Counted from the first letter of the stretch, positions 44,880-56,993 are shown. The stretch: 64,000 nucleotides of DNA from Brachionus manjavacas (GCA_019054805.1 JAHQIY010000014.1:1116001-1180000), one strand, 5' to 3'. A program made the numbers and translations. Notes: a model not told the origin generated them from the letters alone.

Positions 44880-45230
44880 CACAAAAATTTTTAAGGAACT
44901 CAAAAGTGAACTTAAAGACAATTACAGACATTAAAAATTTCTCCTCGAACAAATTATTGATTATAAAGTTCCAACACGCCTTTACCGCTTCGAAAGTCTT
45001 TGAACGTTCAATCAAAATAAATGGTGACTTTTTCAAGCTTAAAGATGTCAACTAATTGCCAGAGACAAGAAAGGACTAGATATTTAGAAATATCCCAGAA
45101 GATTTCAACAAGAAATTACTTCGAGAATTTATCGATGCTGTTAAATTCAATGGTCTCAAAGTTGAACAAATTTCAGAAAAAACAAACAAAGATAGTCAAT
45201 TTAAAAACGCTGTAAAACGGGTAAAAGTTT
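44880..45230 (+). pseudogene. Decayed coding relic, possibly LINE ORF1
   Basis: Open stretches in shifting frames (ELKSELKDNYRH, LEQIIDYKVPTRLYRFESL, then RNIPEDFNKKLLREFIDAVK and SQFKNAVKRVKV) read like one protein broken by several frameshifts and stops. It lies directly after a repeat with a LINE-like tail. The resemblance to nucleic-acid-binding ORF1 proteins is an impression only. Confidence 0.3.
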
Positions 45231-45269
45231 GACTGTTCCAACAGTTCTATACAGATTAAAATATATTAT

Positions 45270-45870
45270 TGATAGAAGTAGAAGAAGTAGTAGTAATAGT
45301 GGTAGTTGCATACTGCGGCCCACACAGGGTTAAGCATAATTATTTATTTATTTTTTTCAATGAATTAAACCTCATAGACACGAAAAATTAAATTAAGTTG
45401 TTAGATATGTACAAAACATAAGAAAAATTAAGTAAAAAATCTTCTTTTAAAATATTAAATTAGTTAAAATAGTTTAAATTCTGTGACATTTCAATCTAAA
45501 GTTGTTGAACAACAAATTTAATCGAGTCCACCAAACCACGCTTTGCACAATGGAAGACATGGTCTACAATTGAGATCGACGTTTTGTATTATAATCGAAT
45601 TATCTGTCTACAATACGGAGAGTCTTTTTGGTCAAAATTTTCATAGTTAAGCAAAAAAAAAGATAGAATACCACCTTGTTTAACACCCTCTATCGTTTCT
45701 ATCATACCACTCGCTACACCTTCATGCTTAATTAAAATCTTGGAGATGCTGTAATACTTGTACAATATTCGCCAAACCGTGTTCGGAATATTGTTTATTA
45801 ATTTGAAAAAGAGACCATCTCTCCAAAGTTTGTCAAATGCTTTACTTGCATCAAAGAAAATTACATGCAA
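45270..45870 (-). mobile_element. LINE fragment (RT motif) with trinucleotide tail
   Basis: Read on the minus strand, 45870-45589 encodes reverse transcriptase HVIFFDASKAFDKLWRDGLF, ILYKYYSISKI and EGVKQGGILSFFLL, then breaks off. Downstream near 45330-45260 is a GC-richer segment ending in TAC/TTA-type trinucleotide repeats (ACTATTACTACTACTTCTTC), the 3' tail of a non-LTR element. It differs in sequence type from the plus-strand LINE at 39838. Confidence 0.75.
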
Positions 45871-46186
45871 TTTTGAACAATTTTAGCTATGGTAGTAACT
45901 TAAGCTTTTCTGAACCTTGATTGATCATCCAGTCATCAATTCTCGCTTTGAAACAATTAATCGAAGTAGTTTAATGAATTTTTATTTTTCTTTATTTTAA
46001 AATTCTTAAAATTCTAGTCTGATTATTAAAAATATTAAACTTAAAAATTTAATTTAATTTTCAAAAAATGAACTAAAATTAAAACTAAATAAGATGCATT
46101 AAAATTGATGATAAAGTTATTTCGTAAAATTTGCATTAATTTTGATCATCTTCGGCGTTTTTTTACGCTTTTATTTTTCGCTGATT

Positions 46187-46680
46187 TTACATTTTTTTTC
46201 GGTTTTTAAATTCACTGGGTCTTCTTTGAACTTTCTCTAGTTCGGATATCTTTAAATACGGACACCACGAACTAATGGCGAATTCTAGATGTGGTCTAAC
46301 AAGCGACGTATAAAGCAATCTTAAAATGCTTAGATTTAGATTTTTGAAGGTTTTGACTATCAAACCCAAAATCCGATTCCCGCGATTTGCACAGTACCTG
46401 ACCTGATTTTTCCATTTCAAATCACTTTGCACGTAAATTCCCAATCCTTTTCGAGACTTTTTTTAGTCAATGGACACGTTCCCTGCTTATTGAAAAAAGT
46501 GTTATCGAAACACTCGTTTCTTGAGCCGATGTGCATTAAAAAACATTTTTCAACATTAAGATCTAATGACCAAGTGATTGACCAACTAGAAATAAAATCA
46601 AGATCACGTTGAAGCAAGAGATTGGCATCAATAGATCTAATAGCCGATAAAACCTTTGTTTGAAATATGATCGGAATCAT
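46187..46680 (-). mobile_element. LINE fragment, RT thumb/C-terminal region, frameshifted
   Basis: Two overlapping minus-strand frames, 46680-46417 (LLLQRDLDFISSWSITWSLDLNVEKC) and 46444-46187 (MGIYVQSDLKWKNQV.., LSILRLLYTSLVRPHLEFAI, LEKVQRR), together make the C-terminal part of a CR1/Jockey-type reverse transcriptase. The change of frame near 46430 shows it is inactive. Confidence 0.8.
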
Positions 46681-46910
46681 TTAGACTTTTTTAAAGATTA
46701 AATTCTAAGTAACCCTTTTGAAGAAGTCTATTTTATCAATTTATTTTCTAAAATTGACAAAAAAAATTTAAGTATTTAGAATTTCGTTTTCATAAATGTG
46801 TTAGAATAGCAGCATCAGCTATTTTTTGCTTTCAAATGGTATTTAATCTTTTTTCACTTAAAAGAAAGTTTTTGATCTAAAAATTAGAAAAAAAAACAAG
46901 TTTTTTTACA

Positions 46911-48812
46911 TGTCTGTTGCACTTTATTCACCATCACTTGCAATCGAACAAGATAATGTACTCTAACATTTAAAAAAAATTTGTTTTTAATCTTAATAAA
47001 TCTAATCAGCGACAGGAATTCTGAAAATCCTGGAGGAATGGCAGAAGTTTGGCAAAGAGCTGAACAATCTAATAGAATAAAATATTTTAAGAAAGTAATT
47101 AGCTAATCAATACATAATGATAGAAATTGATTAAAATATTTTTGGCTTTAATCCGAGTCCTTTTGTAAGACATTCTACTTGGACATTGATTTTCGGTTCT
47201 TTTTTTACCGACTTGACAGTTTATGGAGTCAATCAAGGTTCAATTCAGCGTTCAAAAAATCAAAAGTCAAAAAATGGCAATATGCTGCAAAGTAAATTAT
47301 TATAAAAAAACATTAGTTTTATTTTTATTCTAGAGGCTGAGAAGAAGGACTAAGATCCATTCTGAGTAGCCTTGGGAAGGAAAACTTCTTTAAATTATAC
47401 TATAAATAAAAAATAAAATAAATAATAAAATTTTTATTCTATATAAAAAATCCTTTGAATGTAAATTCTAGTAATGTCTTATTATAGAAAGACATTAAAA
47501 TATTACAAATAGGAATACAAATTGTGAGGAAACATTAGATAAAATAGATCGAAATTATAATTTCACAACACACTTTTTACTTTAATTCAAGAGTAGGCAT
47601 TGTAAATTTTGGGAAAAAAAAGAAAAGCAAAAATAATATTGAAAATATCTTTTTGTTTATGTAAAAAAATCATTCTGCAAAATTTATCAGCGGATACAGA
47701 AATTGAATTATTCAAATTAAGTCTCTTCAAATATTCTCAAGAGACCTTTAATTATTATCAAATTTAAAGAACTAAATTGCAGAGTTTTTCATTAGATTAA
47801 ATTTAGATTAAACATTATATTTTGCAATTATAAATAATAAATGACTGAATTTTACTAAACATGATTTGATTAATCCTTAATTAGGAAGAAAAAATATTGA
47901 ATTTTTGTCTGAAGTAAAATAAGATTAATATTTTGAAATTTTGCAACAAAATTAAAATCATCATTATCATGTGATCATAATCATGAACTTCAAGTTGCCA
48001 AAAAAAAAGCCTTCTGATATTATTTTAAGGGAGCAATTGTTGGATTAATTCTAAGCACGATTGGAAGTATCTATTTGGGTTTGATCAGAGTATTGTTCAA
48101 TAGACCTAGTGGTATTAAGCCTGTCTCAACAGCTGGATGAAATGCAACAAGCACAACTCCCACAACAAATTTATTTTATCCGAAAGAAAATAAAAATGGG
48201 TAAATTTTGAAACATCTGTAAGGCGGGTTAATGAATGATAAAACAAGTATACTTTTGAATAGTTTATTAAATAATTGTTGAGCTCTAACAATTTATAAAG
48301 TTAGTGTAATCACTTCAAATATCTCTCTAAGCACTGAGAATGGAATCATTATTTATACCCATGAGTTCGTGTCAAGAACACGGGCTTATAATTAAGACAA
48401 GATGTGAGCTATTATATAAATGTTTATATCAGCATCTAGAAGAGTCTATCTTCTGGGATACGTGACAAGTGTATTAATTCTTACTTATCATTGCGCATCA
48501 GTTGAGAAGCTGATAATCAAGTGATACGTCGGCTTAAGAAGATAAATATATTTTAACATTTTCAGGTCCATTTTTATCACAGTTGTCTTATCTATATTAT
48601 TCTTTATGCGCGTGTATAATTTCATATTTTATTGGTATTGTAATAAGTGTACTGGTCGAAAAATGAAATGGATTCATATCAAACCAATTAAGCCCGAGTT
48701 GATGTTTGATTTAAATATTTGGAATAAAAAAATATTTGGTCAAAATAGGATTGATGTAAAATTAAAACGAAAATTAATTCATCAAACTGAAGATTATTCT
48801 GTTAAATTTTGA
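46911..48812 (+). pseudogene. Remains of an SLC5-type sodium-coupled solute transporter
   Basis: Short stretches match sodium/monocarboxylate cotransporters (SLC5A8/12 group) in the right order. SVALYSPSLAIEQ is at about 46914; GGMAEVWQRAEQSNRIKYFKK at about 47032 is followed by a donor; FGFNPSPFVRHSTWTLIFGS and LTVYGVNQGSIQR are at about 47140-47250. Then, after a gap without the central membrane helices, AIVGLILSTIGSIYLGLI lies near 48031 with an in-frame stop soon after. Finally comes an exon-like 48570-48812 with a membrane segment and the tail KMKWIHIKPIKPEL. Missing helices, phase conflicts at the joins and stops indicate a decayed gene. Known members import lactate, nicotinate or vitamins with sodium. 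An apparent FnIII-like scrap near 48260 is not explained. Confidence 0.6.
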
Positions 48813-49319
48813 AAATTATTTACTTTTTTTTAATGAATAAATACAATAAAATAAAATAATTAACAATATTTAATTTTATCTTTTTATTTTTGATGATGTT
48901 TGATAATAAAAAATTATATCAAATGTTCGGTTAAAAATTTGTTTTGATTTCAAAACCAAATAATTTCAGCAGAATACCTTGATAATTATACTCCTTTGAG
49001 AAAATTAAATAATTAAATTCAATTTTTTTAATTTTTGTTAACTATTTTAATTAATAATTTGCTTTAGTCAAATTTTAGCATTAATTAAAAAAAATTAATT
49101 AGTTATTTTGCCTAATAATTTTTTTTTTTGAAACAAAAAATTAAATTTCTTCTTTTTAAGATGTGTCATTAAATTCCAAATAAAAAATTATTTTGTTTAT
49201 AAATGATTAATCGAGTCGATAATATTTTTTTGAAAAATTTTTTAAATAAATTCATGATGATATGATGATTATGGTCTTTACTCGAGCATTGTATTCTTTC
49301 AATTCAAAAATTTTACATT
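48813..49319. other. AT-rich intergenic DNA
   Basis: No feature recognised. Confidence 0.4.
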
Positions 49320-49600
49320 AAATTTTTGACGATATCTTACGTAAATTTACGTCGTTTTACGTTAAATTAGGTAAAATGGCGTAAAATATTTTTATTAAAA
49401 TTTCGATAATTGACGATAAACGTTTCTTTACGAAAAATATCATTAATTTATGCAAAATTACCAATTTTCAAATGTGCCAAAAAGTGGCTTGTTTTTGCCT
49501 CTTTTTTTGGGTTTTTCTATTTAAAATGTGATTTTCCATTTTTTTTTAAAAAAAGATAAATTTTGTAATTTTACGTAAAATTACGTATTTCTTTGAGGTA
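49320..49600. repeat. TTACGTAAA-rich segment related to the 51-52 kb inverted-repeat element
   Basis: Repeated words TTACGTAAA, TTACGT, GACGATA and TTTCGATAATTGACG occur here and in the arms of the element at 51007-52379, and almost nowhere else in the window. One arm-like segment is visible (49328-49440), with a further TTTTACGTAAAATTACGT at about 49570. It appears to be a degenerate or partial relative without clear ends. Confidence 0.5.
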
Positions 49601-49849
49601 AAAAAACGAAAAATAAAATAAAAATGTAAAATTCAATTTTATTGTCTTTGATAAGACAAGATATCTACTGCGGCTGTTCTTCAAAAGAAAGCAAAATACA
49701 TATTTTTGATGGTATTACATTTAAAAGAGTAACTGATTTTGCAGTAAATTTAATTTAATTGAATATTTTTTAAATTTATGAAAAATATGACACCGTTTTT
49801 AAAAAGCGTCAGTATAACGACCCAATTAAGAGATTTGTGAAAATAATCA

Positions 49850-50040
49850 AGTAATTAAATATTTAATTTGGATGTAAAAAAAGTCAAATGAGTGTATAAT
49901 AATAAATTTTAAAAATAGAAATTCATTAAGAGTATTAATAAATCTTCTGGATTCCTTAATTAAAGCCTATTGATAAAAGAGAATAAAAAATCAAGAGGAA
50001 ATTTAGAAAATTCTAAAAGTAAATAAATAAATAAATAAAC
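49850..50040 (+). repeat. Dispersed repeat with AAAT tail, copy 2
   Basis: Matches 44640-44825 over its length (ATTCATTAAGAGTATTAATA.., AGAGGAAATTTAGAAAATTC) and ends in the same (TAAA)n tail; substitutions and small indels show the copies are not recent. Confidence 0.65.
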
Positions 50041-51006
50041 ATACTTGTAAACATAAACTATATCTGTTTAACCTAAAAGCCTAAAAATTGCTATCGGAGA
50101 TGAAATGCAGCAATTAATGAAGTAAAAAGACATTTCTTCTATATCAATGCAATAACCAGAACTATTTTCCTTAATTTTTGAATGAATTCCTCCTAATGGG
50201 CTAAGGAATCGATCTTTTAAATAAAAATTGAAAATAAATTAATCTACAAAAAAATTTAACATCCAAATAATTAATAAAAATACCCATTTAATAACAATCC
50301 AAAAAATAAAAAAGCTAATATTTATTAAAAAAATTAGATTGAAAAAGGAACACAAGTTTTTATACAAAAAGATGGAAAAAAGTAAAGCTTTTGATTTTTT
50401 TTAAAAATATAATTTATAAATAAATTTGACAATTTACGAAATTTTATATTTTTGTCTTTAAGACCCAATTTAGAGATAAATAATAGTCATAATAGTTAAA
50501 TAAATTAAATCAACAATTTGTAAATATTTTGTACTTTTTTTTCCTCTTAAATATATTGGACATAAATAAACAAAATAAAAAAAAAGATAGAAATTAAATA
50601 TTTAAAACAAACAAGTAATATTTCTCAATAAAACAAATTAGAGAATTCTAAAATTAGTGTTTAAAATTAATAATAGGACGATTCAAGCTCTACAAGGTAA
50701 ATTGGAACAAACAAATAAACTAGATATTGAGTAACATTCTTTTTGACGAAAGCCTAAGTCCTTGAAAATGGCTCCTAAATAATTTAATTTTTCTCATTAT
50801 TTCACTTCGGATTCATATCCAACTAAAAAAAAAACAAAATATAGATTTTTTTATCTGTTGAAATCTGAATTTGAATTCTGAAATTTTTCTAAATTTTTGT
50901 ATATAATATAAGCCAAATTTAAAGTCAAGACTTATTTAAACATTCCGACAAAACTGAGAAAATTCAGAAAACATTCAAAGCTAGCAAACCAGAGTTTCTC
51001 AGACTA

Positions 51007-52379
51007 CAGTGCTGCTATGATACGATGAATTCACAATATTTTACGTAAAATTACGTTAATTCACCAAATTTGACGATAAATTACGTGAAATGACAAATTC
51101 TATAAAACTTCATTTGACGTAAAATTTCGAAAATTAACGTTTTTTACGTAATTTTTAGTCAAATTTGGTCAAACACAAAATTGCCAAGAATTTTGGAAAA
51201 AATCGAAAATTCCGTAAAAAAAAAATTTTTTTTTATTTTTTTTCATTGAAAGTTTTTAAAATCGAATTTTTTTTTTGACCAACATTTACGTAAAATATTG
51301 TTATTTTCGGTTAAAAAAAAGTCAAATAAAGTCAAAAATGGAAATTTTAAAATAGACTGGTAAAATAATGAAAGAGAACAAATCATCCAAAACAAATTCA
51401 CTTGAGAGAATGTTCAATACAATGAACGACAACTTGTGTAAACTAAATACAAATGTTCTAAAATTAAGTGAGGAAAATAAATATTTTCGAGAAACCTTGG
51501 TGTCTGAAAATAAAACAGTTCGTTGAACACATGGTCAACAACCAAGCTTTAAAAATAGTCAAAGAGAAGATACTCCAAGAACATCTGATTCGTGTGAGCC
51601 TGGAACTAATTCTGCTATAAGTAACTTAATAAGGTACTTATTTTTTTTTGAATTGTCTTTAAGGTTTTCTTTTATTTTAAGCAAATAATAAAGAGTTTAC
51701 GGCATATCTTCGTAAAGCTATAGCTATTACTTTTAAAAACGATCCGAATCAAACTCTTGGCTTTTACGTTAAAAACCACCCCAGTGAAATGATCAGAAAT
51801 AAAAGTAAGACTTTTAAGAAAAAAAAAGCCATTCTCTAAATTAATTTTTTCCAATATGAAGCCGAACTTAAACCATTTGTTCCAGTTGGTGTAACTTTCG
51901 AAAAAGCTTGGCAACGAGCTGAGAACAGCATGAAGGGAAATAAAACTTAAAGGTTAATAGGACTTAAACCCAAAAATTGACTCAAGACTTTTGATTTTTT
52001 ATTAGTTAAAATTACTAAGTTGTAAATAAAATTTCCACTTTTGACTTTATTTGACTTTTTTGGACTTTTTTTAACCGAAAATAACAATATTTACGTAAAT
52101 TTTGGTCAAAAAAAATTCGATTTTAAAAACTTTCAATGAAAAAAAATAAAAAAAAATTTTTTTTTTACGGAATTTTCGATTTTTTCCAAAATTTTTGGTA
52201 ATTTTGTGTTTGACCAAATTTGACTAAAAATTACGTAAAAAACGTTAATTTTCGAAATTTTACGTACGTCAAATGACGTTTTCTAGAATTTGTCATTTCA
52301 CGTAATTTATCGTCAAATTTGGTGAATTAACGTAATTTTACGTAAAATATTGTGAATTCATCGTATCATAGCAGCACTG
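51007..52379 (+). mobile_element. 1373-bp TIR element (CAGTG ends, TA target), inserted in the duplicate
   Basis: The ends are CAGTGCTGCTATGATACGAT and its complement, and TA flanks both sides (51005-51006 and 52380-52381). The intact parental copy reads CAGACTACTGGCT at 32410-32422, so the empty site shows precise insertion with TA duplication, as for Tc1/mariner-type elements. The arms are very long, about 345 nt each (51007-51351 and 52029-52379), with small mismatches and many TTACGTAA words. The interior carries a spliced-looking reading frame that is not an evident DDE transposase, so the element may be non-autonomous or carry a captured gene. Confidence 0.92.
51368..51950 (+). CDS. Unrecognised split reading frame inside the TIR element
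   Basis: From ATG 51368 the frame reads MKENKSSKTNSLERMFNTMN and a short coiled segment to VSENKTVR, then TGA at 51524-51526. It stays open beyond the stop (QREDTPRTSDSCEPG) up to a possible donor at about 51633. After an acceptor near 51681 comes FTAYLRKAIAITFKNDP and YVKNHPSEMIRNK, a second donor, and a last piece with FVPVGVTFEKAWQRAENSMK ending at TAA. No DDE/D catalytic pattern or known domain is recognised. The splice-like joints suggest it was once a spliced gene; the TGA would need an intron, readthrough or marks decay. Confidence 0.45.
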
Positions 52380-52775
52380 TACTGGCTATTCAGTCTCATG
52401 TTAGTTTATCTCTCTCTTTTTTTCCCATTTTCTTATTTAAAATTATTTTTTTAATCTCTAATTTTGGAGAAAGATTTGGACGAAATTGTAAAGACATACA
52501 ACAAAAAGACAAATTTAGACACCGACATAAGAAACGCGTTTTCAGAAGAAGTTGCTCGTTTAATTTTAAAAATGGTTCACAAAAATTCAGATGAATGAAT
52601 TTTTTATTGAAAAAAATTAAGCTCTTAAATCAACGGCATTACGAGCTCAATATTATGGGCAGATTTTAAAACCGATGAAAATATTTTTCAGGCTTTAATT
52701 AGATAAAAGCTGAGAATTTGGAATTTCTTTTAAAAAATAAAAAGAAAATTTCATTGATAGAATCATTTATTTTTA

Positions 52776-55683
52776 AATTTTATTTAATTTTAATAAATTA
52801 AATTTTTAATTCAATCATTTCATTTAATCCCTAGGCATTTTAAAATCAATATGATAAAAAGCTTTTCTCATTTACTTTTTTTTTTAAAAGCATATTTATA
52901 TAATTATAAAGATTAAAATTCAATTCTGCTTGATCTATAAAACTCGTGTTATTTAAATCTACCGATAAAAACAAACAAAAATCAATATTAAAATAATTCA
53001 TATAATAAAATTCATAAAAAATAAACAAAAGATAATTTCTCAATGACGTAATAGTGGATTAATAAGGTTAATTTTACATATAATTAAATATTCTTTGAAC
53101 ATTTCTTTTGATAAATCCTTAAGTTTAAGTAAGTACTAGAAAAAAAATTATATTTTTGTTGGCAATTTTTTTGTTGTTTTCGTTTTTTAATTAAAAATTG
53201 TTAATTTAACTTCATTTTCAGATCAAAAAATAAATATTGATCTTTTATAAATTTTTTATTAAAAAAATAATAATCTGAAAAAAAAAATCAGGTTTTTGCT
53301 CGGGGCCATATTTGGATTGAGGCCTTAACTTGAATTTTCCGAGTTGCCTTTATTTAATTAAAACTAAAAATCAGTATCACAATCTGATTTATATCAGGTC
53401 TTAAAATGACACCAAAAAAATAATTTTAAATCAGATGTCGTCAGTTGGTATGAGTGAATTAAATTTTTAAAAGCTATAATTTGTTAAATAGTGTCATTTT
53501 CGCAAAAAAAATATTGATTATGTTTTTATTTAAGCTAGAAATTTCAAAATGCAAATTTTTTTCTGTTCAAATTCGGTTTTTACTTCCCATTAATAGCAGA
53601 ATGATATACAAAATCTAATAGAATTTTGTTATGGCAATAAAAAAAGCTTTTTCTTTTGTTCATAGATCAAATCATGCAAAATAACTCTTGAAAATAGTGC
53701 AAGTTCCTAATTACTCTCAATCATTTTATGATTAATTACTCAAAATCTAATAATTTCATATGATCATTAATGAAGATATTTTCAAGCGATATAGCCTTTT
53801 TTTCGCTTGCCAAGTTAGAAAATTTTAAAATTAAGATTCAAAACTATGATTATTCTTTCTCCGAACAAAAAAATACTACATCCGCTTTTAGTCTATTACA
53901 TTAATTCATCGATAACTAATTCTTAAATAAAATTATTTAACCAAATAATTATTTCGATTAATATTTACTAGCTGATTTATTTCCAAGGCGGAATAAATGC
54001 AGTAAAATAATTAAGCGTTCCAGATAGATAATCAAATTTTTTTGCTTTCAGAATTAACAAAAAAAATGTTAGATAAATAAATATATTTTATTAAGTTTTA
54101 ACAAGATCAGTAATTAGGTGCTCTTTGAACGCGATATTTTTTTCGACTCGGCTCTTTTTTTTTAATCAACAATTAATTAAAAAAATTCTAATTCTATTTT
54201 AAAGTCTATTTTTGCTCAAGCTAGAAGATAAGACTAGATTTTGTGCTGTCTCGTTGATGCCTCAAATGCTTCCAATCTTCTAAATGAGAGTTTATTTTCT
54301 GTTTACCCTTGAGATTTGAGTCAATATTTGATTACATGCTTGATAAAAATGAGCTAAAATTTAGATTAAGTAGGTTTTATTAAAAAAAATAAATTGAAAA
54401 AAAAATGCTGCCTTTGGCATAGTTGTCCAAGGCCAGATTATCTTGTTTAATGTGAAAAAAGACACACAATCAATTTATTAGCTAAATAAGGCTACTTTTT
54501 GAGCATGAATCAAGATATTGTCACGTATTGATAAGCGAATATTTGATTGCCGATTTTGTAATTTATTTGATTTAAAAATTTTCTAATATTATTTTTTATT
54601 GAACTCATTTATCAGATGTTTTATTTAACTAATAAATTTTTACAATTAAATTTTACTCTATTATATTTTCATAAGCTGATTTCGTATTTTTTATACGAGC
54701 TTTATCACAAATTCTTTAGAGCTCTAGTATAATGTTTCAGATATTATTTGCTTTCTATCAGAGCTGGCGTTCCAATCTCTTCAATTCAATTGATTCTTCA
54801 AAATTAGACCATTGACCTTAAGGTCTCTGAGCAGCTCTACTAGTTCCATGCATCCATTATCTCTTATTGCATTTATCGGACAATTCTAAGTCTTCTTTAG
54901 TCAGCATAAATAACCAGGAGGAAATCGATAAAATTGTATAATTACAACCAAAATCTGCCAATTCCCGGTAGACCAATTTCAAGCTAAATATTTACTTTGC
55001 GAGCATTGCCATGGTTTTAAGTTTTGTACTTATTGAAATTCAAGAATCGAAGCTTTTAGCTCAATTAAATCCAAGTTAATTTTGTTGATTAGTTAAAACC
55101 TTATCTAGATGGATTTAGAATTAAGAAATTTGGGTGCCTTAATTGCTTTCCTTGAATCTAAGATTATCAAGATCGAGTTAGAGATATTAGATGCTTGGCT
55201 TAAGTAAGTCTATTACGTTTATTTGATTTTAAAACTTTTTTGTTTATCAAATAAAATTTTTCAATTCAAATGCTAATAAATCAATTCGAATTAACAGGAA
55301 GCTTTTAAGTCGAATGAAAGTTTTCTAACCTGAATATTCTTTGTCAAAGGAAACAGACTTTTAATTAAAATCAATAAAATTTTTTCGATTAAAATTAATG
55401 TCCATTTTTGAATTGGAAAAGGAAAAAAAATATCAATTGTTAGAGAGAATAATTGAGGTACTTTAATTTAGAGAGTTTTTGAGAATTTTTTAAATGCCGG
55501 CAATTGCTCTTTATTTTTTTTCTTTCCAAAATTTTAGACACCAAAGACATCAAACTTTTTCATTAGAAATATTGCCTCTTTTAATCCATAGCTCTATTGA
55601 CAATTGAAAATAATTATTTTTTCTTCAGTTTGAATAGAAACTTATTAGATAGATGTTTTTGTCAGAAATAGAATTATAAAGTT
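52776..55683. other. Long AT-rich intergenic DNA
   Basis: Mostly featureless. One exon-like frame at 55109 (MDLELRNLGALIAFLESKII.., ending at a consensus-like donor AAGTAAGTC) and a second short frame at about 55397 (MSIFELEKEKKYQLLERIIE, before GTACTT) could be parts of a small unrecognised gene upstream of stomatin. A GT..AG join that keeps the frame could not be made. Confidence 0.35.
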
Positions 55684-56993
55684 ATGCAGCAACAACATTC
55701 TATTTTAAAAAAACAGAATGCATCAGTAGAAAATTCGCCTAACCATCAGGCTTCACACACGCCACCCATCGGATTTTACCACAATTCAGGCATTCGGCCA
55801 TCTGACAAGCAAAATACCAAGGAAACAATTCGCGTGACAAATTGTAAGAATGCACATAAATGAAAAATTTATTTTAAATATTTTTTTCCTGCAAAGCTGC
55901 CACTATTAACGAGGGAATCGGATGGTGTGGTTTTATACTGTTGTTTTTGTCCTATGTTCTCATAGTTTTAACTGTACCTTTTTCTCTGACTGTTTGTTTG
56001 AAAGTAAATAAAGAAAAAAAAAACTTTTCAGCTTAATTTGGTTTAAATTGACAGGTTGTTCAAGAATATGAAAGAGCAGTGATGTTTCGGCTGGGAAGAA
56101 TTTTGCCTGGAGGTGCACGAGGTCCTGGAATGTTCTTTATAGTTCCATGCATTGACTCATATACAAAAGTTGACCTAAGGTGAATTTAAAAAAAATTAGA
56201 TCAAAAAATTCATCTATAATTTTTTGTTTGCTAGAACTGTTACTTTTGATGTTCCACCTCAGGAAGTAATTCAAATTTAAATAATAAAATGACTTAACAT
56301 TTTTCCAAGATTTTAACTAGAGATTCGGTAACAGTCGCAGTTGATGCAGTGGTTTATTTTAGAATTTTTGATCCAGTATGCTCAAATAAATTTTATTTAT
56401 GGTTTTGAAAAAAAAATTTAAGATCATTTCTGTGACTAATGTTGAAGATGCACCCAAGTCAACACAGCTCTTGGCGGCTACAACTCTACGAAACGTATTA
56501 GGTACTCAGTCTCTGCAGGAAATTTTGTCCGATCGAGAATCAATCGCACTGTCAATGCAAACAACGCTGGATGAATGCACAGAAAGCTGGGGTGTTCGAG
56601 TGGAAAGAGTCGAAGTGTAAAAATACCTTTTTAAATTTTAAAAATTCTTTATGTCAACAAAAAATTTTCAGAAAAGATGTAAGACTTCCAGTTCAATTGC
56701 AGAGAGCTATGGCTGCCGAGGCTGAGGCGGCAAGAGAGGCTAGGGCCAAAGTAATAGCAGCTGAAGGAGAACACAAGGCTAGCAAAGCTCTTAAAGAGGC
56801 AGCAGATATCATACACAAATCGCCAATTGCTTTGCAACTTCGCTATCTACAAACTCTGACTGCAATTGCCTCGGAAAAAAACTCGACCATAGTTTTTCCT
56901 GTAAGATTATTTAATTAAATTTGAATCATTGATCATTTTTTTTTCAAGATTCCCATTGAGATTTTGAATTCACTTCCATTCTCAAACAAATAA
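55684..56993 (+). CDS. STOM: Stomatin-family membrane protein
   Basis: Eight exons: 55684-55843, 55897-56003, 56055-56179, 56235-56265 (31 nt), 56310-56375, 56423-56616, 56672-56900 and 56949-56993. All are in phase and give 318 residues. A hydrophilic N-terminus is followed by the hairpin membrane segment ([20 protein letters not shown] with the conserved Pro). The SPFH/band-7 domain starts at [15 protein letters not shown] and [11 protein letters not shown], then [33 protein letters not shown], a helical region rich in Ala-Glu ([20 protein letters not shown]) and the C-terminal [13 protein letters not shown]. Stomatins form oligomeric scaffolds on the inner leaflet and modulate ion channels. 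The extreme C-terminus is short. An acceptor-like TTTTTGTCAG lies 19 nt before the ATG. Confidence 0.96.

Larger units (their letters stand above)
50790..52775 (+). pseudogene. Partial duplicate of the 3' end of the CFAP97-annexin gene
   Basis: 50790-50880 matches intron 9 of the parent (from about 31946). Exon 10 is missing. 50933-51006 matches exon 11 up to CTCAGACTA. After the inserted element, 52380-52775 continues with the rest of exon 11, intron 11, the final exon and about 190 nt of 3' flank, with few substitutions. There is no start, no N-terminal part and no exon 10, so it cannot encode the protein. The high similarity indicates a fairly recent segmental copy. Confidence 0.9.

Noticed and set aside
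48170..48400. FnIII-like reading (LTIYKVSVITSN..)
   Set aside because: Too short and without the framework tryptophan and tyrosine spacing; mentioned only as unexplained sequence inside the SLC5 relic.
51672..51914. Minus-strand ORF of 80 codons in the TIR element
   Set aside because: The plus strand has splice-like joints and a longer consistent reading; the minus frame is likely a shadow.
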